From positions 1-6,042 of the forward strand of contig RFJN01000515.1 in the NCBI GenBank assembly GCA_003694875.1: 6,042 nucleotides of DNA. The letters are read 5' to 3'. Both the position numbers and the translations under genes were made by a program. The notes below the pieces were generated by a model. The model saw nothing but the letters and a program-made list of their open reading frames with translations, was not told the origin of the DNA and made no database searches. This document shows positions 1 to 5,366 of this stretch, piece by piece. The first letter of the stretch is position 1; every line of letters begins with the position of its first letter. This DNA is from Planctomycetota bacterium. Lineage in GTDB: Bacteria > Planctomycetota > J058 > J103.

Positions 1-52
1 GACGGGGGAGCGGGGTCGTGCACGGTTCGAACCCTCCGGGCGGGAGGCCGGT

Positions 53-69
53 GGGGCGTGGCTCGCCCC
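53..69 (-). terminator. small hairpin downstream of the HU gene
   Basis: GGGGCG (53-58) pairs perfectly with CGCCCC (64-69) around a 5-base loop. It lies beyond the larger hairpin at 76-112 in the direction of HU transcription. There is no T-run on either side, so it may be a secondary terminator element or chance pairing in G/C-rich DNA. The bases from 1 to 52 hold nothing I can assign. Confidence 0.25.
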
Positions 70-75
70 GATGCA

Positions 76-112
76 GCGCGCCGCTGCAGCGCGCAGGGCT
101 GCAGCGGCGCGC
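76..112 (-). terminator. 15-bp perfect stem-loop after the HU gene, probable terminator
   Basis: Bases 76-90 are the exact reverse complement of 98-112, leaving a 7-base loop at 91-97. The stem contains CTGCAG on both arms and is otherwise G/C. It begins 28 bases past the HU stop codon, the usual place for a transcription terminator. No T-run follows in the HU direction (the next bases read TGCATCGGGG), so it is not a canonical intrinsic terminator. It could be a U-less terminator, a 3'-end stabilising hairpin or part of a dispersed palindromic repeat. Confidence 0.55.
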
Positions 113-140
113 GGTGCGTCGTCGGTGCGCCGGGACGCGG

Positions 141-407
141 TCAGATCGAGGACTTGAGACCCTTGCCGGGCTTGAAGCCGACGGTCTTCGACGCCTTGAT
201 GCGGATCTTCTCGCCGGTCTGCGGGTTGCGGCCGGTGCGCGCCTTGCGCTTGCGGACCTCGAAGGTGCCGAAGCCCACGATCTGCACCTTGCCTTCCTTC
301 TTGAGGCCCTTGGTGATCGCGGCGAGCACCGCGTTGACCGCGCGTTCGGCGGCCGCCTTGCTCTCGAACTCCTTGGCGATCTGCTCGACGAGTTCCGTCT
401 TGTTCAT
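141..407 (-). CDS. hup: HU-family nucleoid DNA-binding protein
   Basis: This is an 88-residue member of the HU/IHF family: small basic dimeric proteins that bend and compact DNA in the nucleoid and take part in replication, recombination and transcription. The length matches the usual 90 or so. The N-terminal helical part begins MNKTELVEQIAKEF. The family signature follows, with G45-F-G-T-F-E50 and the DNA-binding arm R57-T-G-R-N-P62-Q-T-G65, where the Pro that intercalates between base pairs is in place. The C-terminus is KTVGFKPGKGLKSSI, as in HU. Homodimeric HU rather than IHF is favoured because the sequence is close to the HU consensus and no partner gene adjoins it. The ATG at 405-407 is preceded by GGGGAG with a 7-base spacing. 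The gene stands alone, divergent from the operon at 630, with a credible promoter at 505-533 and a strong hairpin after its stop. Assignment is near certain; the symbol is generic. Confidence 0.97.
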   Translation of the reverse strand: MNKTELVEQIAKEFESKAAAERAVNAVLAAITKGLKKEGKVQIVGFGTFEVRKRKARTGRNPQTGEKIRIKASKTVGFKPGKGLKSSI

Positions 408-448
408 GCGCTCTCTCCCCTCTCGACCCGGCGCCCGCGCGTCGACCG

Positions 449-469
449 GAGGCGCGCCCCTCGCGCCTC
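449..469 (-). promoter_or_regulatory. stem-loop in the HU mRNA leader
   Basis: GAGGCGCG (449-456) and CGCGCCTC (462-469) form an 8-bp perfect stem. On the HU transcript the loop reads AGGGG, the same core as the gene's own Shine-Dalgarno sequence about 30 bases further on. If the promoter at 505-533 is right, this sits in the middle of a leader of roughly 90 bases. A role in mRNA stability or translation control is only inference, and such stems arise easily in DNA this rich in G/C. Confidence 0.3.
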
Positions 470-504
470 GCCGCGGCCGTCGCCGTGCGGCCGGAACGTG
501 CGGT

Positions 505-533
505 ATCGTGCGACCGCGCCGGAATGCTGTCAA
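505..533 (-). promoter_or_regulatory. sigma70-type promoter for the HU gene
   Basis: On the minus strand a perfect -35 box TTGACA (528-533) is followed after exactly 17 bases by CACGAT (505-510), which keeps the A2, A5 and T6 positions of the -10 consensus TATAAT. It lies about 98 bases before the HU start codon. A perfect -35 box is rare in DNA of this composition and the orientation fits HU. The -10 box is weak (3 of 6), and GATACC (502-507, 20-base spacing) is a poorer alternative. Confidence 0.55.
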
Positions 534-553
534 GGGCACGTCCGGCGCGGTCG
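511..553. repeat. 13-bp perfect inverted repeat centred on the HU -35 box, candidate operator
   Basis: CGACCGCGCCGGA (511-523) is the exact reverse complement of TCCGGCGCGGTCG (541-553), with 17 bases between. The dyad centre falls at base 532, inside the TTGACA box (528-533), and the left arm fills most of the promoter spacer. Half-site centres are about 30 bp apart, near three helical turns, so a dimeric or tetrameric regulator could bind both on one face of the DNA. It lies between two divergent transcription units and could act on either. It could instead fold as a hairpin in a plus-strand leader transcript. Confidence 0.45.
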
Positions 554-591
554 GCCCCGCGGTGGCGTCGATGGGGGCTCCGGTGTATCTG

Positions 592-599
592 AAAGGAGG
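592..599 (+). promoter_or_regulatory. perfect AAAGGAGG Shine-Dalgarno-like sequence without a start codon in range
   Basis: AAAGGAGG complements the 16S rRNA 3' end over eight bases, better than any other ribosome site in the window. The next ATG, GTG or TTG downstream is the ATG at 630, 30 bases after its end. That ATG has its own closer site (GGAGG at 616-620, 9-base spacing). It may be a ribosome standby site, a leftover, or chance in a purine-rich stretch. Confidence 0.3.
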
Positions 600-629
600 G
601 GGAAGCCGAGGCCGGGGAGGGGCCGTTCG

Positions 630-1016
630 ATGCGCGCCGACCGACGTTCGAGACGCGTCTTCTGCCCCCGGTGCGAGACCGCGCACGAGCGCTGCCACCA
701 CGCCGCAACCGAGGTTATCGTCTGCGATTGCGGCCACCGCTTCCGCCTGCGTCCGTCGCGGCGGGCCCGTCGGCTCGCGCGCACCGATCGCGCGCGCGCG
801 GCGCTGCGCCAGCTCGGCCGGCGCGCCGATCGGCTGTGCCGGCTGATCCTCGACTCGCGCGCGAGCGAGATCGAGATCGCCATGGAACGCCACCGTCTTC
901 GTGCGTTCGCGCAGCGCTTGTTCCCCGAGCGCATGGAACTCTACGATATGGTCTTCGAAAGCCGCTTCGAGCGACTGTACGAACAGTTCCGGCGCTTCGA
1001 GGACCCCTGTGACTGA
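630..1016 (+). CDS. small Arg-rich zinc-ribbon protein, unknown function
   Basis: A 128-residue cytoplasmic protein with no signal peptide or membrane segment. The N-terminal part looks like a zinc ribbon: C12-P-R-C15, then C32-D-C34-G, 16 residues apart, with H19, C22, H23 and H24 between them as further possible ligands. The second knuckle is CxC rather than the usual CxxC. Residues 44-70 are a very Arg-rich helix. Residues 72-122 form an amphipathic helical region rich in Glu, Arg and aromatics (LILDSRASEIEIAMERHRL, then LFPERMELYDMVFESRFERL), whose balanced composition suggests a conserved domain. The ATG at 630 is chosen because GGAGG (616-620) lies 9 bases before it and the frame upstream has no protein-like character. 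It is the first gene of the operon and overlaps the next by 8 bases. Zinc binding and an RNA, DNA or protein adaptor role are inferred; I do not recognise the family. Confidence 0.75.
   Translation: MRADRRSRRVFCPRCETAHERCHHAATEVIVCDCGHRFRLRPSRRARRLARTDRARAALRQLGRRADRLCRLILDSRASEIEIAMERHRLRAFAQRLFPERMELYDMVFESRFERLYEQFRRFEDPCD
999..1011 (+). promoter_or_regulatory. ribosome site and GTG start of the pseudo-caspase gene
   Basis: GAGGA (999-1003) precedes GTG (1009-1011) by 5 bases, inside the end of the zinc-ribbon gene, whose stop TGA is at 1014-1016. This fixes the start: it places a short basic N-region before the hydrophobic segment and lipobox. The overlap points to translational coupling. 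Confidence 0.65.
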
Positions 1017-2547
1017 TCGACGAGCGCCACGCACGGCGACGCTTCGCGCACTCGCGCTCGCGAGCGTGCTGCTCGCGTGCGGCTGTGCCTCGCACCCGCC
1101 CGAGCCGATCGAGTCGCTGCCCGCGATCGCCGCGCGGGTGCGCAGCGCGCCCGCTGCCCTGCCGCTCACGGTGGCGGTGGCGCCGGTGCAGCGCGGTGCG
1201 ACGCCGACGGGGGATCCGAGCCGCGAGGGCGAGGCGGCCGCCTACGTCGACGTCGACGCCGCAGCGCTCACCGGCCAGCTCGTCGCGGTGCTGCGCAAGC
1301 TGCACGTCTTCGAGAAGGTCGTCACGGTGCCGGCCGATCGCGCGCTCGATCGCGCCTTCGCGCAGCACGCCGACCTGCTGCTCACGCTGCGGATCGATCG
1401 CGCGGTCGCACGGTTCGCCGGGCTCAACGGCGGGCTGTACGCGATCAACTGGCTCAACTGGTTCATGTTCTGGTTCCCGAGCTGGTGGGTCGCCGACGAG
1501 CGCTACGCGCTCGAACTCGAGGCCACCCTCGAGGTGGTGGGGGTGCGCAGCGAGCAGGCGCTGCTGACGCGTACGGTGCGCGCCGAGGTCGAGCGCAGCC
1601 TTGACGATCTCGACCGCGGGCTCACCTTTCTCGGGCTGCCGTACGTGCCGGGGGCGCTCGACGACAAGAACCTGCAGGAGGCCGCGAGCGTGCTCGCGCC
1701 GTACGTGCGCAACCGCGTGGTGGCGGGCGTCGTCGAGCGGATCGATCGCGACCTGCGGCCGCTCGTCGCCAGCGGGGAGGCGGCGCGACGGGACGCGACC
1801 GAGTTCGCGCTGCTTGTCGGCGTCTCTCGCTATCGCCACTACGCGCTGCACAACGTGCGCTTCGCGGCCGCCGACGCGCAGCTTCTGCGCATGGCGCTGC
1901 TCGACGCGCGCCGCAGCCCGCGCGTGCCGCCGCGCAACGTCGCGCTGCGGATCGACGAGCGCGCGACGGCCGCCTCGATCGAGGCGGCGCTGCAGGACTG
2001 GATCGAGCGCGCGCGTCCGGTCGACTGCCTCGTGGTGTACTTCGCCGGCTACGCCGCGCCCGGCCCCGACGGCGACGTGTGGCTGCTGCCGTACGACCAC
2101 GATCCCGAGACCGGGGCGCCGGTGCTCTCGGTGCGCGAACTCTCGCGCCGGCTGGCGAAGGCGCGGGCGGGCGAGGTGGTGGTGCTCGTCGACGCGGGGC
2201 TCGGTGGGGGCGCGGCCGGACGCAGCTTCGGGGTGCGCGATGGCGCGGCAGGCGCCGACTGGGAGAGCGCGTGGACGGAGGCGCAGGGGCGGCGCCGCGT
2301 GCTCGCGGCCGCCTGCGGGCCCGGCGAGGGCGCGTACGAGGTCGAGGACGCCGGCCACGGCCTGTTCACCTTCCACCTGGTGCAGGCGCTGCGCGAGGAC
2401 GCGAAGGCGGGCTGGGCCGCGGTGCTGCGGGCGGCGGGCGAGGCGGTGCGACGGCACGCCGCACTCGAGGGAGTCGAGCAGGGACCGCGCCGCTACGGCC
2501 GGCTCGTGCCCGAGGCGGCAGACGGCGGGGAGGACGAGCCGCGGTGA
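1009..2547 (+). CDS. predicted lipoprotein with an inactive caspase-like (peptidase C14) domain
   Basis: 512 residues. The N-terminus is a lipoprotein signal peptide: basic residues, a hydrophobic stretch (L12-A23) and lipobox L21-L-A-C24. Gly at +2 favours the outer membrane. Residues 35-264 look alpha/beta (strand LTVAVAPV, helix to VFEKV, strand ADLLLTLRID), loosely like periplasmic domains of CsgG/TolB-type lipoproteins; that likeness is weak. An aromatic patch spans W148 to W160. From E265 the sequence follows the caspase-like fold: FALLVGVSRYRHY, an AAADA helix, LVVYFAGYA with WLLPYDHDP, then VVVLVDAGLGG, the RRVLAAACGPGEGAYE strand, and GHGLFTFHLVQAL (449-461). Active relatives have GHG and DxCxSG; here the catalytic His is Y348 and the Cys is G397, so protease activity is not expected. 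Known prokaryotic pseudo-caspases often carry Tyr at the His site. A scaffold or binding role is inferred. The 3' end overlaps the next gene by 4 bases. Confidence 0.85.
   Translation: MTDRRAPRTATLRALALASVLLACGCASHPPEPIESLPAIAARVRSAPAALPLTVAVAPVQRGATPTGDPSREGEAAAYVDVDAAALTGQLVAVLRKLHVFEKVVTVPADRALDRAFAQHADLLLTLRIDRAVARFAGLNGGLYAINWLNWFMFWFPSWWVADERYALELEATLEVVGVRSEQALLTRTVRAEVERSLDDLDRGLTFLGLPYVPGALDDKNLQEAASVLAPYVRNRVVAGVVERIDRDLRPLVASGEAARRDATEFALLVGVSRYRHYALHNVRFAAADAQLLRMALLDARRSPRVPPRNVALRIDERATAASIEAALQDWIERARPVDCLVVYFAGYAAPGPDGDVWLLPYDHDPETGAPVLSVRELSRRLAKARAGEVVVLVDAGLGGGAAGRSFGVRDGAAGADWESAWTEAQGRRRVLAAACGPGEGAYEVEDAGHGLFTFHLVQALREDAKAGWAAVLRAAGEAVRRHAALEGVEQGPRRYGRLVPEAADGGEDEPR
2529..2547 (+). 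promoter_or_regulatory. ribosome site and GTGA stop/start overlap before the NHL lipoprotein gene
   Basis: GGAGGA (2529-2534) lies 9 bases before GTG (2544-2546), which shares bases with the upstream stop TGA (2545-2547). This is a classic coupled-translation junction and supports the GTG at 2544. A later GTG at 2586 would give a neater lipoprotein signal (MRRWPPLVAAFLAATLSGC) but has only a weak purine stretch before it. Confidence 0.6.
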
Positions 2548-5279
2548 AGGGGCGGGCTGCGGGAACGGGGCGGTGCGATCGTGTGGTGCGGCGGTGGCCG
2601 CCGCTCGTGGCCGCGTTTCTCGCCGCCACGCTGTCGGGCTGCGGCACGACGCTGATCGGAGCGCTCGGCGCCCTCGGGGCGAGCGGTTCGGGGGGAGGGG
2701 GCGGCGGCAGCGCGCCGCCTCCGGCCAACCAGCCGCCGGTGGCGGTGATCGCGACGGCGCCGGAGGGGGTGGTCAACGACCGGGTCACCGTCACCTACCG
2801 CCTGATCGATCCCGAGGGCGATCCGGCCGACGTGAGCGTCGAGGTATCGCTCGACGGCGCGCCGTTCGTGCAAGCGGTCGAGGCGCAGCAGGCCGGCAGC
2901 AGCGGCACGACGGGACTCGCCACCTCGAGCACGGGGGAACTGCACACCTTCGTGTGGAACTCGTTCGTGCAGACGGGGGTGGAGAACCACGAGGTGGTGC
3001 TGCGGATCACGCCGCGCGACAGCGCGGTGAGCGATCGCGTGGGCGAGGCGGTCGAGACCGAGCCGTTCTCGCTGCGCAATGCCTACATCGCGAGTGTGGT
3101 CTCGGGCGTGGACGCGGTCGCGAGCGAGGACCTCGGCGTGCCCGACACCGTGCTCGTGCTGACCGACGCCTCGGGGGCCGCGACCGGGTTCCTGGTCTCG
3201 GATCTGTTCGGCAACCGGGTGCTGCACGTCGACGCCGCGACGGGGGAGCGCACCACGTTCGCCGGCACCGGCGATCCGGGCTACAACGGCGACAACATCC
3301 CCGCCAACGAGGCGCAGCTCTCCACCCCCATGGGGCTTGCCATGGGACCCGACGGGGCGGTCTACATCGCGGACGCCGGCAACCGGCGCATCCGGCGTGT
3401 CGATCCCGATACCGGCTTCATCACGACCGTGGCCGGCGGAGGAAGCGGCGGCGGGCGGAGCAACGGCGACGGCGGCCTCGCCACCGAGGCGCGGCTGCCG
3501 CAGCCGGTCGACGTCGCGGTCGACGAGGCGGGCAACCTCTACATCGCGGACGGCGAGCTGCAGACGGTGCGGGTGGTCAACCGCAGCGCGCAGGTGATCG
3601 AACTCGGAACGGATCGCAACCGGAGGTTCGTGTGCGTGCAACCCGCCACGATCGAGACGCTGCTCGATGTCGCGACCGAGCGTAGACGGCTCGGGGTGAG
3701 CGGACCCCTCGTCGGCGGGCAGGTGGTGGCGGCGGGCGACAGCGTACTGTCCGACGTCTGGGTGGACGGCAAGCCGGGGCTGGTGCCGGACGGGGATTGC
3801 AATGCGCTGCGCAGCAGCACCTCGACCTTGCGTGTACTGGTCGCCGACGCGGGGGCGGGCACGGTCTACGAACGAGCCTCGGACGGAACGTTCTCCGCCG
3901 TCGCCGGCATCGAGGCCGGCGACGCGTTCGTGGCCGCGCCCGACGGGCTCGAACTCAGCCCGCCGGATCTGCTGATGTTCGCCGACCGGAAGGCGAACGT
4001 GGTGTGGACGAAGACGCTCGGAACCACCGATCCGGCGAGCGCGATCATCGGGACCCCGCCGCCGGTCAACGGCCAGTTGCCGCCGCCCTCGAGCAGCCCC
4101 TTCACCGACGTGCGGCTGCAGGCGCCCCGCTGCGCCCGTTTCTGGGTCCCGTCCGGCGGCAGCCGGGGGGTGGTCGTGCTCGTCGCCGACGCCTTCGCCC
4201 GCCGGGTGCTCGGGGCCAACTTCGGGGTGGGCAGCGTCGTGGTGGGGGGCGTGCAGATCCCGCCGTCCGAGACGCGGGAGGTGCTCGTGGGCGGTCAGGC
4301 GGACGACGCCCTGCAGGTACCCGCCTCGTGCGCGATCGCGCCCGACGGTTCGCTCTACTATGCCGACGTGCAGGGACGTCGCGTCCTGCGACTCGATCTC
4401 GCGAGCACCGCCGTGGCGGAGGTCGTCACCATGACCGGGCTGCCGGTCGGGATGGCGATCTCGCCCGACGGCACCACCCTGGCCGTCGCGGACGCCGAGG
4501 CGCACCGGGTCTACGGGATCGATCTCGCGCAGCCCTCGCTCGCGGTGATCGCCGGCACCGGCACACCCACCGACAAGGCGAGCGATCTCGGAGACGGAGG
4601 ACCCGCCACGCAGGCGACGCTGCGCAGCCCCACCGACGTCGCCTACGAGGGGCAGCACCTCTACATCGCGGACGCCGGCAACGGTCGCATACGCCGTGTC
4701 GATCTCGTGAGCGGGCTGATCGAGACGTTCGTCAACGCGCGCGTGGCGGGCGACGGCAAGCCCGAGCAGGGCTTCGACGCGAACGATCGCACGCTGCTCG
4801 ACGGTCCGCTCGGGATCGGTGTGGACGCCGCGGCGGGGCGGCTGCTCGTGTGCGACAGCGGCAACGAGCGGGTGCTCGCGGTCGACCTCGCCGCCGCCGC
4901 ACCGGTGCAGTCCACGGACGTCGTGATCATCGCCGGCTCCGCCGCCGACCCGGTCACCGGCTACAACGGCGACCACCGACCGGCGGTGGGGGCGTGGCTC
5001 GACACGCCGCTCGACGTGACGGCGACCGCGAGCGGAACGATCGTGTTCACCGACCGCGACAACCACCGGCTGCGCTCGATCACGGGCGACATCTACCGCG
5101 GCGCGGGCGTGATCGAGTCGGTGGCGGGCATCGGGATCGCAACCTACAACGGCGACGCGATCCCCGCGGTCAACGCCGCGCTCAACGAGCCGAGCGGGCT
5201 CGCGTTCGACGCCGCGACCGGCGCGATCTACGTGGCCGATCTCGCCAACCTGCGCGTGCGCCGGCTCGCCGGTCCCTGA
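2544..5279 (+). CDS. large predicted lipoprotein with Ig-like domain and about twelve NHL beta-propeller blades
   Basis: 911 residues. The signal peptide ends in lipobox L30-S-G-C33, with Gly at +2, so outer-membrane anchoring is likely. A flexible Gly-rich linker (about 42-62) leads to an Ig/cadherin-like beta domain (about 64-178: PPVAVIATAPEG, a YRLIDPEGDP strand-turn, EVSLDG). NHL-type repeats then fill the protein to its end. Each blade ends in a motif like YIADAGNRRIRRVD, with the conserved Asp at 220, 277, 336, 435, 481, 549, 608, 650, 710, 771, 837 and 899. Five inter-blade loops carry (Y)NGD or GDGG followed by an alternating Ala/Leu stretch (near 247, 307, 683, 806 and 868). NHL propellers usually have six blades and bind proteins, RNA or ligands, so twelve suggest two. 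Blades 3-7 are degenerate, with an insertion at about 347-427. Cys 364, 419, 530, 596 and 770 could form disulfides. There is no catalytic motif. It is last in the operon, 87 bases before a convergent gene. The fold is well supported; a surface binding role is inferred. Confidence 0.88.
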   Translation: MKGRAAGTGRCDRVVRRWPPLVAAFLAATLSGCGTTLIGALGALGASGSGGGGGGSAPPPANQPPVAVIATAPEGVVNDRVTVTYRLIDPEGDPADVSVEVSLDGAPFVQAVEAQQAGSSGTTGLATSSTGELHTFVWNSFVQTGVENHEVVLRITPRDSAVSDRVGEAVETEPFSLRNAYIASVVSGVDAVASEDLGVPDTVLVLTDASGAATGFLVSDLFGNRVLHVDAATGERTTFAGTGDPGYNGDNIPANEAQLSTPMGLAMGPDGAVYIADAGNRRIRRVDPDTGFITTVAGGGSGGGRSNGDGGLATEARLPQPVDVAVDEAGNLYIADGELQTVRVVNRSAQVIELGTDRNRRFVCVQPATIETLLDVATERRRLGVSGPLVGGQVVAAGDSVLSDVWVDGKPGLVPDGDCNALRSSTSTLRVLVADAGAGTVYERASDGTFSAVAGIEAGDAFVAAPDGLELSPPDLLMFADRKANVVWTKTLGTTDPASAIIGTPPPVNGQLPPPSSSPFTDVRLQAPRCARFWVPSGGSRGVVVLVADAFARRVLGANFGVGSVVVGGVQIPPSETREVLVGGQADDALQVPASCAIAPDGSLYYADVQGRRVLRLDLASTAVAEVVTMTGLPVGMAISPDGTTLAVADAEAHRVYGIDLAQPSLAVIAGTGTPTDKASDLGDGGPATQATLRSPTDVAYEGQHLYIADAGNGRIRRVDLVSGLIETFVNARVAGDGKPEQGFDANDRTLLDGPLGIGVDAAAGRLLVCDSGNERVLAVDLAAAAPVQSTDVVIIAGSAADPVTGYNGDHRPAVGAWLDTPLDVTATASGTIVFTDRDNHRLRSITGDIYRGAGVIESVAGIGIATYNGDAIPAVNAALNEPSGLAFDAATGAIYVADLANLRVRRLAGP
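3361..3383 (+). repeat. 23-bp direct repeat, copy 1, inside NHL blade 2
   Basis: This 23-base stretch encoding the YIADAGN core (residues 274-280) is identical at 4660-4682, about 1.3 kb away in the same gene. A further 15 of these bases recur at 3538-3552. It is coding, in frame, and reflects the repeated NHL blade. Confidence 0.75.
4660..4682 (+). repeat. 23-bp direct repeat, copy 2, inside NHL blade 9
   Basis: Identical to 3361-3383 and in the same reading frame. The flanking codons for the RIRRVD segment are similar but no longer identical, as expected for blades that arose by duplication and diverged under selection for the motif. Confidence 0.75.
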
Positions 5280-5284
5280 CCCGG

Positions 5285-5300
5285 CCGCCCGGCGGGGCGG
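5285..5300. terminator. short G/C hairpin just after the NHL gene
   Basis: CCGCCC (5285-5290) pairs with GGGCGG (5295-5300) around a 4-base loop, starting 6 bases after the stop codon of the plus-strand operon. No T-run follows, so intrinsic termination is uncertain. Confidence 0.3.
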
Positions 5301-5314
5301 TGTGCGCGTGGCTC

Positions 5315-5342
5315 CGGCCGGCACGGATCGCGAGGCCGGCCG
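5315..5342. terminator. 8-bp G/C hairpin between convergent genes, possible bidirectional terminator
   Basis: CGGCCGGC (5315-5322) and GCCGGCCG (5335-5342) pair perfectly around a 12-base loop. The hairpin sits between two converging genes, where a two-way terminator is expected. It lacks T-runs on both sides, and each arm is itself close to self-complementary, so this is a tentative call. Confidence 0.35.
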
Positions 5343-5366
5343 TGGCAGGGCGGGCCGCGCGCGGTC

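Noticed and set aside
18..40. tRNA T-arm-like sequence GGTTCGAACC near the left edge
   Set aside because: Only two of five T-stem pairs form on the plus strand, and on the minus strand pairing fails after the first pair. No acceptor, D or anticodon arm is found nearby. The motif is a palindrome that matches the T-loop by chance.
524..592. 22-codon plus-strand open frame (ATG at 524, stop at 590-592) between HU and the operon, possible leader peptide
   Set aside because: No ribosome site precedes the ATG and the product is Arg-rich without character. The stretch is better explained by the inverted repeat and the HU promoter on the other strand.
715..2457. 580-codon minus-strand open frame opposite the zinc-ribbon and pseudo-caspase genes
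   Set aside because: Low-complexity Arg/His/Ala-rich product with no motifs and no ribosome site. The plus-strand frames carry recognisable domains and coupled starts.
1801..2547. Active metacaspase-type cell-death or anti-phage protease
   Set aside because: The catalytic His and Cys are both absent, the protein is a predicted lipoprotein, and no toxin, effector or defence gene adjoins it.
3195..5279. Rhs/teneurin-like toxin delivered by an NHL-containing shell
   Set aside because: No YD repeats, no Rhs core motif and no C-terminal toxin domain. The protein ends directly on an NHL blade and no immunity gene follows.
2493..5324. 943-codon minus-strand open frame opposite the NHL gene
   Set aside because: Its product is rich in Arg, His and Gly with no domain pattern. 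The opposite strand encodes a clear signal peptide and NHL repeats. Long stop-free antisense frames are expected at this GC content.
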